The position numbers and the translations under genes are program-made. From an uncultured Lachnospiraceae bacterium (GTDB lineage Bacteria > Bacillota > Clostridia > Lachnospirales > Lachnospiraceae): a DNA stretch of 39,832 nucleotides. The stretch lies in contig CATLGW010000023.1 of the NCBI GenBank assembly GCA_949948715.1, positions 1-39,832 of the forward strand. The letters are read 5' to 3'. Numbering within the stretch: the stretch's first letter is position 1; every line of letters starts with the position of its first letter. The notes below the pieces were generated by a model. That model saw only the letters and a program-made list of their open reading frames with translations, had not been told where the DNA came from and did no database searches. Shown here in pieces: positions 34,301 through 39,832 of the stretch.

Positions 34301-36175
34301 CTGGTTCAGATTAGCGTTCAGGGATCCCCTACCAGCCCAACCATAAATCTCGTAGACATTCGCAGCGACATCCCGCTGATACTGTACTCCGGCCAAAATC
34401 CCGCCGTCGGAAACAAACGCCAAAGTAGATTGCGCATTTTGTTCACCTGCAGAGTTCGAATCATAAGGCGCAGTCGCATACTCAATATTTAATGTCACAT
34501 CGGCAAGCTTCGGAAGCGTTACCTCCTGCGCCAGATTCTTACTCGCGCCCCTTGTGCCTGCAGGGATACTCCAGTTGAGAGACTCATAATAAACGACATT
34601 GCTGTTAGCGATATCAATGGTCGCTTTTCCCTCTGCACTCACTCCGTTTGCCGTTACCTTTGCAACTACGTCAAATTTAGCAATCGTGTCATCCGTATGA
34701 AACGCTGACGTTACGGAGACAACGCCATCTTTTACTGTAACGCCCTCGGCCGGCGTGGTCGTTCCCTCGGGATAAACGCTCCACTCCGCAGTATAATCTC
34801 CCGCAGCCATATCGGCGCCATGCTGGTCCTGTACGGAAAGGGTGAATGCCGAGGTCGTTGCGGCATCCGATCCCTTGGAAGCGGTAATAAAGCCCTGACC
34901 GCCCTCCACCGTCACCGTCTTGGGTTCTGCGTCATATACCGCAGATGTCAAAGTCAATTCAACAGTCTGGGCTGCAGAAGCCACCGTGATGGAGGCTGAA
35001 GCACCCGCTCCGGCATCAAATCCCGCCTTGGAAGCCTCCGCAGTGTACGTTCCCGCGGGAAGCGCAAACAGAGCTTTTCCGTCTGCGTCGGTCTCCATGG
35101 CATATCCTCCCACCTTAACCGTCGCTCCGGCCAAAACCTCTCCGTCGCTTTTAACCACAACGGTGGTAGCCGCCGTCTGCTCAACCCTCAGATTGTCAAA
35201 CTGTGCTTCCGTTCCCGGATCCAAAAATGTCAATCCGCCGAATCCGGCTCCGGTTGTGTCCGCATAATCAGATACGGAGGATGAAACAAAATTTCCATCC
35301 ATATCCGTGATAACTAAATAACGCTTACTGTTAGCCGCGTCAATAATCACCTGCATATGCTGCTCTTCGGCAATAGCAGGAACTAAAAATCCATTACTCC
35401 ACTTTTGCCAATTTGCATCATATGCCGCAATATCTGCAGGACTTACAACTCTGAACTGTATAGCGGAACGGATATCTGCGCTCAGTTTCAAGAGCAGACC
35501 TGTACTCTTTAAGGATGCGATATCCGGCTCACTGCCAGAGGTATAATTAAAAAGAACCTGAATTCCTCTTAAAGCAGCCAGAGAACCGGTGGTCGCCTTG
35601 ACAATCTGCACACATTTTCCACCGGATACTTCTGCTATATTTGCAGCAGTGTTATTATTATCTCCGGCTTTAAAAGTCAGTTTATCGCCCAATGCAGCGG
35701 AAACCGTAGGGGATCCCTTTACAGGATTCGCCTGGACAATCGTCTTCGTCTCATAGCCGTCAAAATTCTCGTCTATGTACACCTTAGCCTCAGTGCCGTC
35801 GTCCGCAATCGCCATAACCCCATCCGTGGAGCCGCTCATTGCATAGTCGGCAGTCTCACCGCTTTCGCCGCCAAGCGCTGCATCACCCGCGCCCGCTTCA
35901 CCAGGCGCCGCAGGGGCGTCCTCTGCGGGTGCCGTCCCCTCAGGCACTGCACCGTCCGTTTCCTCTCCGCCCGAAACCGGCGTCTCGTCGGGGGCGGGAT
36001 TGTCCGCTTCGTTTGTTCCATCGGACGTAGGATCAGCGCCGTCTGTGAGCAATGTTCCGACCGTTTCCGCGGAAGCCGCGCCGGCGGTGGAAGCAATGCC
36101 CATACCCCCCCGTGGCAGCGGGGTCAGAAGCATGCTGAAGCTAAGCACAATGGATAAAATACTTTTGCCTAACAT
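28367..36175 (-). CDS. Giant wall-anchored protein with two SGNH esterase domains
   Basis: The 2602-aa protein has an N-terminal signal peptide (about 1-35) and a Pro/Glu/Ala-rich linker. Next come a regulatory-like beta repeat (about 338-410) and a first SGNH hydrolase (about 888-1080; LGDSLVA, LLESGYND, DRLHSKY). An InlB-type repeat (about 1125-1195; AGWYTEAECTTAWDF) and Ig-like domains follow. A second SGNH hydrolase spans about 2065-2270 (IGDSTTRN, NHGMAGRNS, VNMGINSED, DHNHYKEYLG), resembling CE12 acetylesterases. A Pro-Thr-Asp-Pro-Ser repeat (about 2468-2540) and a sorting-like tail (VQTGD, hydrophobic helix, RRNRRK) end it. Both Ser-Gly-Asn-His sets look complete. It probably deacetylates plant or mucin glycans at the cell surface. 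AGGAGG sets the start. Confidence 0.9.
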   Translation of the reverse strand: MLGKSILSIVLSFSMLLTPLPRGGMGIASTAGAASAETVGTLLTDGADPTSDGTNEADNPAPDETPVSGGEETDGAVPEGTAPAEDAPAAPGEAGAGDAALGGESGETADYAMSGSTDGVMAIADDGTEAKVYIDENFDGYETKTIVQANPVKGSPTVSAALGDKLTFKAGDNNNTAANIAEVSGGKCVQIVKATTGSLAALRGIQVLFNYTSGSEPDIASLKSTGLLLKLSADIRSAIQFRVVSPADIAAYDANWQKWSNGFLVPAIAEEQHMQVIIDAANSKRYLVITDMDGNFVSSSVSDYADTTGAGFGGLTFLDPGTEAQFDNLRVEQTAATTVVVKSDGEVLAGATVKVGGYAMETDADGKALFALPAGTYTAEASKAGFDAGAGASASITVASAAQTVELTLTSAVYDAEPKTVTVEGGQGFITASKGSDAATTSAFTLSVQDQHGADMAAGDYTAEWSVYPEGTTTPAEGVTVKDGVVSVTSAFHTDDTIAKFDVVAKVTANGVSAEGKATIDIANSNVVYYESLNWSIPAGTRGASKNLAQEVTLPKLADVTLNIEYATAPYDSNSAGEQNAQSTLAFVSDGGILAGVQYQRDVAANVYEIYGWAGRGSLNANLNQSGDKGAYAAGEKLLVTDGKASSLELTFTIDQDKNTVTISDGTTTTQALPLTAAAATLKAIQYGLYRSQNATVVKDILITEAEESSVDPQPPVDAKPYIVMDATGNSTAINPAELITGSKIKGYQITTAKDGVLVNQTTVTTLPASVDTTGADKVEIAPVYYYNAGAPGELGKGGYELGLPEGTYNFIVKNTSGQRCDVYLNNQMLVNNILQHGSTPNFMAVHDIVLTGASAKIATADYSSGHTASEMKIEIEAVKSPEIVDRVRKVYVLGDSLVATYYNGGSPENTNVQTGWGQVISHYFNDSVDVVNLANSGITAKGLEATAFSQIRESAQSGDILLLESGYNDRTYDTEEIMKTAVTTMVTEAKAKGLDVILISPNASQHDYKESVQWTSYMADVAAATSTTYADLSKMSYDFLVENYGADASLESVISILNADYNVDDRLHSKYNAAHKWASLVAGFLYENGYQNIVDADYVYTFTDLEDNIICCSATGQTAENVAKVTFDNNGRGSSVKAAAVLKGGKVTEPKPPRALGYTFAGWYTEAECTTAWDFENDVVNGDMTLFAKWEESAAGTPWYSEEFTDVTKAEDVAISPNAQDKLSIKSDDSNTDGKYLVFTGDGGTNSRGVYMDFTDLDVSSVDSYVVEFDAAITPGNKDATTLAVKGTDFKYVGGNVNNGAESGYLIRLVNGGNSGTTYTLYGKNNVTIPSGEWCHYVLYVDKTQKLVSTTIDGNKTGLIADKVITPYDGEGNVAGLYMLAGRYSPVIKIDSVMVRGATEDDVFGEVEEETLAKAEFSVPLNKLINQPAENAPVHLPITVKPYGSLGGNLDDKVKVEWSVAGLDTEDGYISLTKEEGTGAGTEGTAPDGVTAYFNVRNGVSNYRGYVQAKISYGDEIITLRTPFAVIGTAAANPNQLAPAAGYPADMNEYPESLVNYQGIATGVKDQDLVLNNWSIYGSNNTRTLTLGKDAEGVKYLEFAASKDASSSTIAVYQWTDQTSQYVIDFTAKLPSGMAFGVYADTPNNKAPNPEWSATYASGALTMGEESIPGINANEWYRYVVSADPSIDKASVTVYDNKGAEVGRIEDIDMANGDSVQKYFCFFTKPWPGPLQLQKFEAYKPTLSTLTVGSAEDVVRVPGTGEAAAKVDFSAVLTSVEGIKMTGPVTWSLAEEYPNVEIVSTGPQTAKLTVSAGASGTVTVYATKDGKRAEKEIRLTTSSNVVAFKQSTTSVTIPFMGEAAVVSRFVAETRDGSGNAIDGGAITYSLLGKDGVTETTVRGVTFENGMLTVEAGASPAVVYVKAVNGEGLSARVKVNIHGMSFAFGSQDPADGFTQVTDTLYTDKLGYGFGGTEGLTVNGDNVTGAQAFRFKAKVPNGNYVVKVDTSAETITSEVVESVPAVTGIAKTGEFFNVAVCDGVLDLTFPAGASVKTVEISQMPAKDKQAKPTVYAIGDSTTRNTANGAMSWGDCATGGKVTIPEVFGGFENHGMAGRNSVSYYNQARVEAVLLSVCPGDYVTVNMGINSEDKEPASYYTLMKYYYVEGILQRGGIPVIVTATPDGPVGDRESQNFDKATGKFTNSRGDGARNNELRQIAEEEGLNIIELGQWGQDWMNTLTMDDVNAYNAANNTAFKSVLEMVQSWYVDHNHYKEYLGIQIGNYIFGELAKMKPGEVIPSVDKDEKAPETTLTTDADELRKILTDVNKGILSTDEIKQINTGADCQVSLTIRDMSDSVTPEVEAQIEESAPGYTVGQYVDITLKVTLVKNGATVAEKPLTDLGASELEITIKIPGSLINTDEKISREYTIVREHEGVCEMLPALYDKETGTLTFRSGKYSTYAIAYKDTETGEKPTDPSDPSNPTDPSNPTDPSDPSNPTDPSDPTKPTDPSDPTKPTDPSDPSRPTDPSDPTKPTDPSDPTRPTDPETPSEDSDSDDDEEEGENVVTSAVQTGDYMNGTVWFIVLAAAVAGMGTIVVRRNRRKPE
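28560..28770 (-). repeat. 24/18-bp coding repeat for a Pro-Thr-Asp-Pro-Ser spacer
   Basis: Near-identical units such as GGGATCCGTAGG(C/A) recur about ten times and encode alternating PTDPSDP(T/S)(K/R/N). The array forms the wall-spanning stalk just before the sorting signal. Copy number is likely to vary by slippage. Confidence 0.85.
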
Positions 36176-36511
36176 AATTTTTCCTCCTCATTTTTGTGCA
36201 TTTTTATGAAAAATGCCATATATGTTTATTTTACTTTTATTCATATTTTGTGTCAAGCCCTTACCCCCCGTTTTTTATACTGTTTTCAACCATAAATTGC
36301 GCAAATCAGACCATGCTTTTGTTAAAAGCACCGATAAACCCGGTCATATTCATTTTTCTTCCTGATTTTCCAGTAGTCAGACAATTCCCCTTTTCTGAAA
36401 CAAAAAATTTTACAAAATTCCCAAACTCATCTGTTTTTGTCTGGAAAAAAGTGGTAAATTTGAACTATAGCTGCTGTTTTCGGATGAAAAATCACAGAAG
36501 AAACAAGAATA
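36176..36511. other. Intergenic region upstream of the giant and sigma-factor genes
   Basis: This AT-rich 336-bp space holds the start regions of both divergent genes. A perfect 8-bp inverted repeat (GCATTTTT/AAAAATGC, about 36198-36216) lies in the leader of the giant gene, just behind its AGGAGG. I find no clear sigma-A promoter, which would fit control by the neighbouring sigma factor. Confidence 0.45.
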
Positions 36512-37009
36512 ATGGATAAAAACAATAAGCTGACTCCCGAGGAAGAGTTTCTGATCTACGAGGCATACCGCGATTATCATAAGGATCTGTACCTGTATGT
36601 GACATCCCACTCCAAATATTCCCTCGCGGCGGAGGATATCATATCAGAGACCTTTGCCCTGGCCTGCGAGAAAATCGAAACCTTCAAAAAGCACACCAAC
36701 AAAAAGGCATGGCTCTTTCGCACCGCCCACTTCAAAATACTGGAACTGAGACGCCGATTGCGGCAGGCAGATCTGATCTACACGGAAAATATGACAAAGG
36801 AGCCGGCAGACCCGTCCACACCTTATACCGACAAAGAACTGAACCTGACGGTCCGAGACATACTGACTTCGGAGGAATACCTGCTCTTTCGGCGCTATTT
36901 TCTGTGGGGATACTCCCTCAAGGAGACCGCCGCCCTGGAAAATGTATCCGAAGGGTATTTGTCCGTAAAGCTGAGCCGTCTGCGCAGGAAGCTGCGGGAT
37001 GCTCTTTAA
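36512..37009 (+). CDS. ECF-type RNA polymerase sigma factor
   Basis: The 165-aa protein has sigma region 2 (about 20-90; LYLYVTSHSKYSLAAEDII, then TFKKHTNKKAWLFRTAHF, which melts the -10) and region 4 (about 110-165; LKETAALENVSEGYLSVKL, a helix-turn-helix for the -35). The short length without region 3 marks an ECF-type factor. No anti-sigma gene follows; a gap and a tRNA operon lie downstream. It is divergent from the giant surface-protein gene and may control it, which is inference from position. The ATG at 36512 has only a weak AGAAGAAACAAG upstream. Confidence 0.85.
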   Translation: MDKNNKLTPEEEFLIYEAYRDYHKDLYLYVTSHSKYSLAAEDIISETFALACEKIETFKKHTNKKAWLFRTAHFKILELRRRLRQADLIYTENMTKEPADPSTPYTDKELNLTVRDILTSEEYLLFRRYFLWGYSLKETAALENVSEGYLSVKLSRLRRKLRDAL

Positions 37010-37110
37010 TTTTATCACAATGGGGAAAGCGTCGGACAGCAAACCTGCAGAGCACTCTGCCAAAAGGACTGTTCTGCCCGGCCCCCGCCTACCCCCGGAA
37101 ACAAATAAAT

Positions 37111-37150
37111 AAACCCCGGAAAGCCTTCCCAAACTGGCTTTACGGGGTTT
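37111..37150 (-). terminator. Terminator of the tRNA operon
   Basis: AAACCCCG...AAGCC pairs with GGCTTTACGGGGTTT, giving a two-part stem. On the minus strand it is followed by ATTTATTTG, and it lies nine bases past tRNA-Lys, so it ends the tRNA transcript. Confidence 0.8.
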
Positions 37151-37158
37151 CGTATCCA

Positions 37159-37231
37159 TGAGACATCCGGGATTCGAACCCGGGACAACTTGATTAAAAG
37201 TCAAGTGCTCTACCGACTGAGCTAATATCCC
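37159..37231 (-). tRNA. tRNA-Lys(TTT)
   Basis: The minus strand folds with acceptor GGGATAT/ATGTCTC, a standard D-arm, anticodon stem CTTGA/TCAAG with loop CTTTTAA (anticodon TTT) and the T-loop TTCGAAT. The discriminator is A and CCA is not encoded. It is the last gene of the tRNA operon. Confidence 0.95.
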
Positions 37232-37237
37232 ATTAAG

Positions 37238-37309
37238 CAGGGCTAGCTGGATTCGAACCAGCGTATGCAGCAGTCAAAGTGCTGTGCCTTACCGCTTGGC
37301 GATAGCCCT
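37238..37309 (-). tRNA. tRNA-Gln(TTG)
   Basis: The minus strand folds with a perfect acceptor AGGGCTA/TAGCCCT, the short Gln-type D-arm GCCAAGCGGTAAGGC, anticodon stem CAGCA/TGCTG with loop CTTTGAC (anticodon TTG) and TTCGAAT in the T-loop. The discriminator is G. Confidence 0.95.
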
Positions 37310-37365
37310 AAAAGTATGACACCAAACGTGCAACCGGCTGCTGACACATATCTGCAGCACACAAA

Positions 37366-37440
37366 GGTGGATAAAGGGATTCGAACCCTTGGCCTCCAGA
37401 GCCACAATCTGGCGCGCTAACCAACTGCGCTATACCCACC
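37366..37440 (-). tRNA. tRNA-His(GTG)
   Basis: The minus strand folds with acceptor GTGGGTA/TATCCAC plus the extra 5' G (G-1) facing C73 that is diagnostic of tRNA-His. The anticodon loop ATTGTGG gives anticodon GTG. Confidence 0.95.
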
Positions 37441-37480
37441 ATATAAGGGATAAGTCCTGATACATCAGAACTCTTCCCGA

Positions 37481-37554
<74 letters not shown>

Positions 37555-37585
37555 ACTCCCGATTCGACAAACTTTCAATCAAACC

Positions 37586-37624
37586 GACGAAGAATATTGT
37601 AACTGATTCTTCGCCGGTTGTCAA
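37586..37624 (-). promoter_or_regulatory. tRNA-operon promoter overlapping the phosphofructokinase terminator
   Basis: On the minus strand TTGACA (37624-37619), 17 bases and TACAAT (37601-37596) form a good promoter. The same bases hold an inverted repeat (CCG-x-CGAAGAAT and complement, ten-base loop) just past the phosphofructokinase stop, with TTTGATT after it. The hairpin may terminate that transcript while the duplex DNA serves as the tRNA promoter. Confidence 0.65.
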
Positions 37625-37639
37625 CACTTTGTTTAAATT

Positions 37640-38869
37640 TTATACCAAATCGATCACCAGGTGCCTGGGCTGCCCTGTGATCATCACAGGAGTGAGCTCT
37701 GCCTGAATCAGCGGCTTGATATAATTCACAAGCTGCTGGCTCACATTGGTGCCCTCCTCCGTAATCCATTCCAGGGGAACCTTTTTCTCCACATTGGCTA
37801 TCTCGTGCACATCATAGAGATCGGTGGTGCAGATGTAAGGATCGCTGGATACGCGCTTCAAAATAATCATCTTACCCGTCTCCCCGTCGAAAGCAGCTTT
37901 CACCGCGGAGCCGCCCACCTGATAGGCCTCGGTGATATCCACGCGGGAGGTCAGATGGCCCGCGCATCTTTGAAGGGTGGAAAGCTCGATGGCTCTGGAC
38001 TTGCAGCCGTATCTCTCGCTGATCAGATCCGCCAGATATTTGGCCGTGCCGCTGAGCTGCTTATGCCCGAAGGAGTCCACATACTCCGTGTGGTCGGTGA
38101 GCTCAAACACATACTTGTCATCCTCCGTCTTGATGCCCTCGGATACGGCTACCACCACATTTTTCTTAGTCTCAAGAAGCTTTCCCACCCGGTCTGCAAA
38201 ATCATCCACATGGAAGGGCAGCTCAGGCAGATAGAGCAGATCCACACCCTCGCAGTCCTCGCATTTTGCCAGCGCCGCCGCCCCCGTGAGCCAGCCCGCG
38301 TTGCGCCCCATAATCTCGATAACAGTGACCTGCTTGAAATCGTACACCAGCCCGTCCCGGATTAACTCCTTGGTGGCGGAGGCAATGTACTTTGCCGCGC
38401 TGCCAAAGCCGGGGGTGTGATCCGTAACCGCCAGATCGTTGTCGATGGTCTTCGGCACACCCATAAATCGGATGGGACTGTCAATCTGCACGGCGTAATC
38501 CGTCAGCTTCTTGATAGTGTCCATGGAGTCATTGCCTCCGATATAGAAGAAAGCCGTGATCTCATACTCGTTGAGAATCTCAAATATTTTGTCATAAACC
38601 GCCTTGTCGTCGCTGATTTCCGGGAGCTTATATCTGCAGGAGCCCAAAAAGGCGGAGGGAGTTCTCTTTAACAGCTCCAAATCCAGTTCCGTGCGGATTT
38701 TCTCGCTCAGATCCACAATATTTTTCTCCAGAAAACCGTGAATGCCGTGCCTCATGCCATACACTCTGTCGGCTCCCAGATCCTTCGCGGTCTTAAACAC
38801 CCCCGCAAGGCTGGAATTGATTACGGCGGTAGGTCCGCCGGATTGTCCTACGATCACATTCTTTGCCAT
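37640..38869 (-). CDS. pfp: PPi-type 6-phosphofructokinase
   Basis: The 409-aa protein has the phosphofructokinase fold. The donor-site GQSGGPTAVINSS lies at the start, YIGGNDSMDT carries Asp where ATP enzymes have Gly, and PKTIDNDLAVTDHTPGFGSA carries Lys where ATP enzymes have Gly. The Asp and Lys are the known marks of pyrophosphate as phosphoryl donor. IEIMGRNAGWLTG binds the sugar phosphate. The enzyme interconverts fructose 6-phosphate and fructose 1,6-bisphosphate in the cytosol, reversibly. GGGAGGT precedes the ATG. It has its own promoter and is transcribed towards the tRNA operon. Confidence 0.93.
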   Translation of the reverse strand: MAKNVIVGQSGGPTAVINSSLAGVFKTAKDLGADRVYGMRHGIHGFLEKNIVDLSEKIRTELDLELLKRTPSAFLGSCRYKLPEISDDKAVYDKIFEILNEYEITAFFYIGGNDSMDTIKKLTDYAVQIDSPIRFMGVPKTIDNDLAVTDHTPGFGSAAKYIASATKELIRDGLVYDFKQVTVIEIMGRNAGWLTGAAALAKCEDCEGVDLLYLPELPFHVDDFADRVGKLLETKKNVVVAVSEGIKTEDDKYVFELTDHTEYVDSFGHKQLSGTAKYLADLISERYGCKSRAIELSTLQRCAGHLTSRVDITEAYQVGGSAVKAAFDGETGKMIILKRVSSDPYICTTDLYDVHEIANVEKKVPLEWITEEGTNVSQQLVNYIKPLIQAELTPVMITGQPRHLVIDLV

Positions 38870-38919
38870 ATGTACCTCCCAAGAATTAGATTGTCCACTA
38901 TATGATTATGAACAAGTCC

Positions 38920-38948
38920 AGTATAACATACTCCGGCAATTTGCACAA
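38920..38948 (-). promoter_or_regulatory. Promoter for the phosphofructokinase gene
   Basis: On the minus strand TTGTGC (38948-38943), 17 bases and TATACT (38925-38920) lie about 50 bp before the start codon. The adjacent DUF362 gene ends 28 bp upstream without an obvious terminator. Confidence 0.6.
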
Positions 38949-38976
38949 CAAATTAAAGAAAGAACCGAAAATTTTG

Positions 38977-39832
38977 TCACACCTCCACAAGTTCATACTC
39001 CCTGGAACCAAAGCCCAATGCTGCTGCCGCCTCCACGGTATGCACGCCGTTTTTGGATTCTATGCGCTCCAGCAGATGATCCCTGCCGGGGTCGTCGGAG
39101 GCGTACACCAGATCCAGGCAGGCCTGGTCGATGGCAACCGGGTCAAGTCCCGCCAAAATGCCGATGTCCTTCATGCAGGGATCCTCCGCCACCGCGCAGC
39201 AGTCGCAGTCCACAGACATATTTTTCATCACATTGATATACGCCAGATTGCCCTTCAAATATTCCACCACTGACATGGCTGCGTCCGCCATGGACTCCAG
39301 GAAGGAATCATGGTCCGAGGTCCAGAACGCATTCATATCTCCCACACCGTGAATATACCCCTTTCCATAGGAGGACGCCACACCGATGGAAAGCTGCTTA
39401 ATGGCCCCGCCGAAGCCTCCCATGGGATGTCCCTTAAAATGGGACAGTACCAGCATGGAGTCGTAGTCCGCCAAATTCTTTCCCACAAAATTCTTCTGAA
39501 TGCGCTTTCCCCGGGGAATGGCCAGCTCCAGATCCGGCCCCTCCCCGTCCAGCAGGTCCACCGTGAAATGCTGGCTCCAGCCGTGCTTTTTAAGGGTCTC
39601 CAAATGTTTTTTTGTGGTATTGCGTGAGCCCTCATAGGCCGTGTTGCACTCCACCACCGTGCCGCCCACATATTCCACCATGGGTTTCCAGAATTCCGGC
39701 TTCAGGAAATTCTGATTTCCCTCCTCGCCGGAATGCAGCTTCACGGCCACCTTGCCCGTCAGCTCCTTTCCCGTCATCCTGTACAGCTCCACCACCTTCT
39801 CGGGCGTAATTTCTCTGGAAAAAAATACCTTT
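38977..39832 (-). CDS. DUF362-family protein, partial at the window edge
   Basis: The visible 285 residues match DUF362 proteins common in Clostridia: VAVKLHSGEEGNQNFLKPEF, SHFKGHPMGGFGGAIKQLSIG, and a Cys cluster DCDCCAVAEDPCMKDIG that could hold a metal or iron-sulfur cluster. The function is unknown; some relatives are linked to iron-sulfur proteins. Coding continues in frame past 39795 to the edge (SREITPEKVVELY), so the true start lies outside the window. Internal GTG codons are not the start. Confidence 0.87.
   Translation of the reverse strand, partial: KVFFSREITPEKVVELYRMTGKELTGKVAVKLHSGEEGNQNFLKPEFWKPMVEYVGGTVVECNTAYEGSRNTTKKHLETLKKHGWSQHFTVDLLDGEGPDLELAIPRGKRIQKNFVGKNLADYDSMLVLSHFKGHPMGGFGGAIKQLSIGVASSYGKGYIHGVGDMNAFWTSDHDSFLESMADAAMSVVEYLKGNLAYINVMKNMSVDCDCCAVAEDPCMKDIGILAGLDPVAIDQACLDLVYASDDPGRDHLLERIESKNGVHTVEAAAALGFGSREYELVEV

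Overview
The window looks like chromosome of a gut-type, spore-forming member of the Clostridia, most likely Lachnospiraceae. The reasons are the gene set (a Csp-like S8 protease, an EFR1-type ferredoxin, a PPi-type phosphofructokinase, a sortase-type surface protein, a LysM/SpoIID-like protein), the AGGAGG ribosome binding sites and a fairly GC-rich composition. This assignment is inference from gene content.

Layout. Positions 1-2431 are an accessory patch, AT-rich from about 910: a DinJ antitoxin with its YafQ toxin broken by one stop codon, an 82%-identical remnant of a second subtilase C-terminus, a small unknown ORF and a Fic-like protein whose catalytic His is replaced by Gln. Positions 2432-17721 are the core of the window. 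A subtilisin-like protease gene on the minus strand is cut in two, with the N-terminal part at 17344-17721 and the C-terminal part at 2432-3821. Between them are two nested recombinase elements. The outer element carries a serine recombinase gene that is itself cut in two (N-terminal part 17144-17299, C-terminal part 3829-4926) by an inner 12,217-bp element. The inner element carries a three-gene recombinase operon (83, 311 and 459 aa) and seven cargo genes: unknown protein, EFR1 ferredoxin, ECF S-component, MATE exporter, NSS symporter, chemoreceptor and SpoIID-like/LysM protein. Both pairs of junctions rejoin in frame at short shared cores. Both reconstructed attP sites have inverted arms placed symmetrically about the core. 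Removing the inner element restores a 417-aa recombinase with catalytic Ser14; removing the outer element restores a 588-aa protease with triad Asp125/His201/Ser522.

The proposed system is an ordered DNA-excision cascade. The inner recombinases would restore the outer recombinase, which would then restore the protease. The architecture is read directly from the sequence. Whether excision is developmentally controlled, as for the sigK skin element, is inference.

Positions 17863-28293 are ordinary chromosome: aminopeptidase M18 and DJ-1/PfpI (behind a 5' leader with two 67-bp palindromic repeats), a CYTH protein, MalQ with a GGDEF protein, a CaCA antiporter behind a likely yybP-ykoY Mn riboswitch, a lipoprotein, tRNA-Leu and a GH35 beta-galactosidase. 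Positions 28367-36175 encode a 2602-aa wall-anchored protein with two SGNH esterase domains. The rest holds an ECF-type sigma factor, a tRNA-Arg/His/Gln/Lys operon, PPi-phosphofructokinase and a DUF362 protein running off the right edge.
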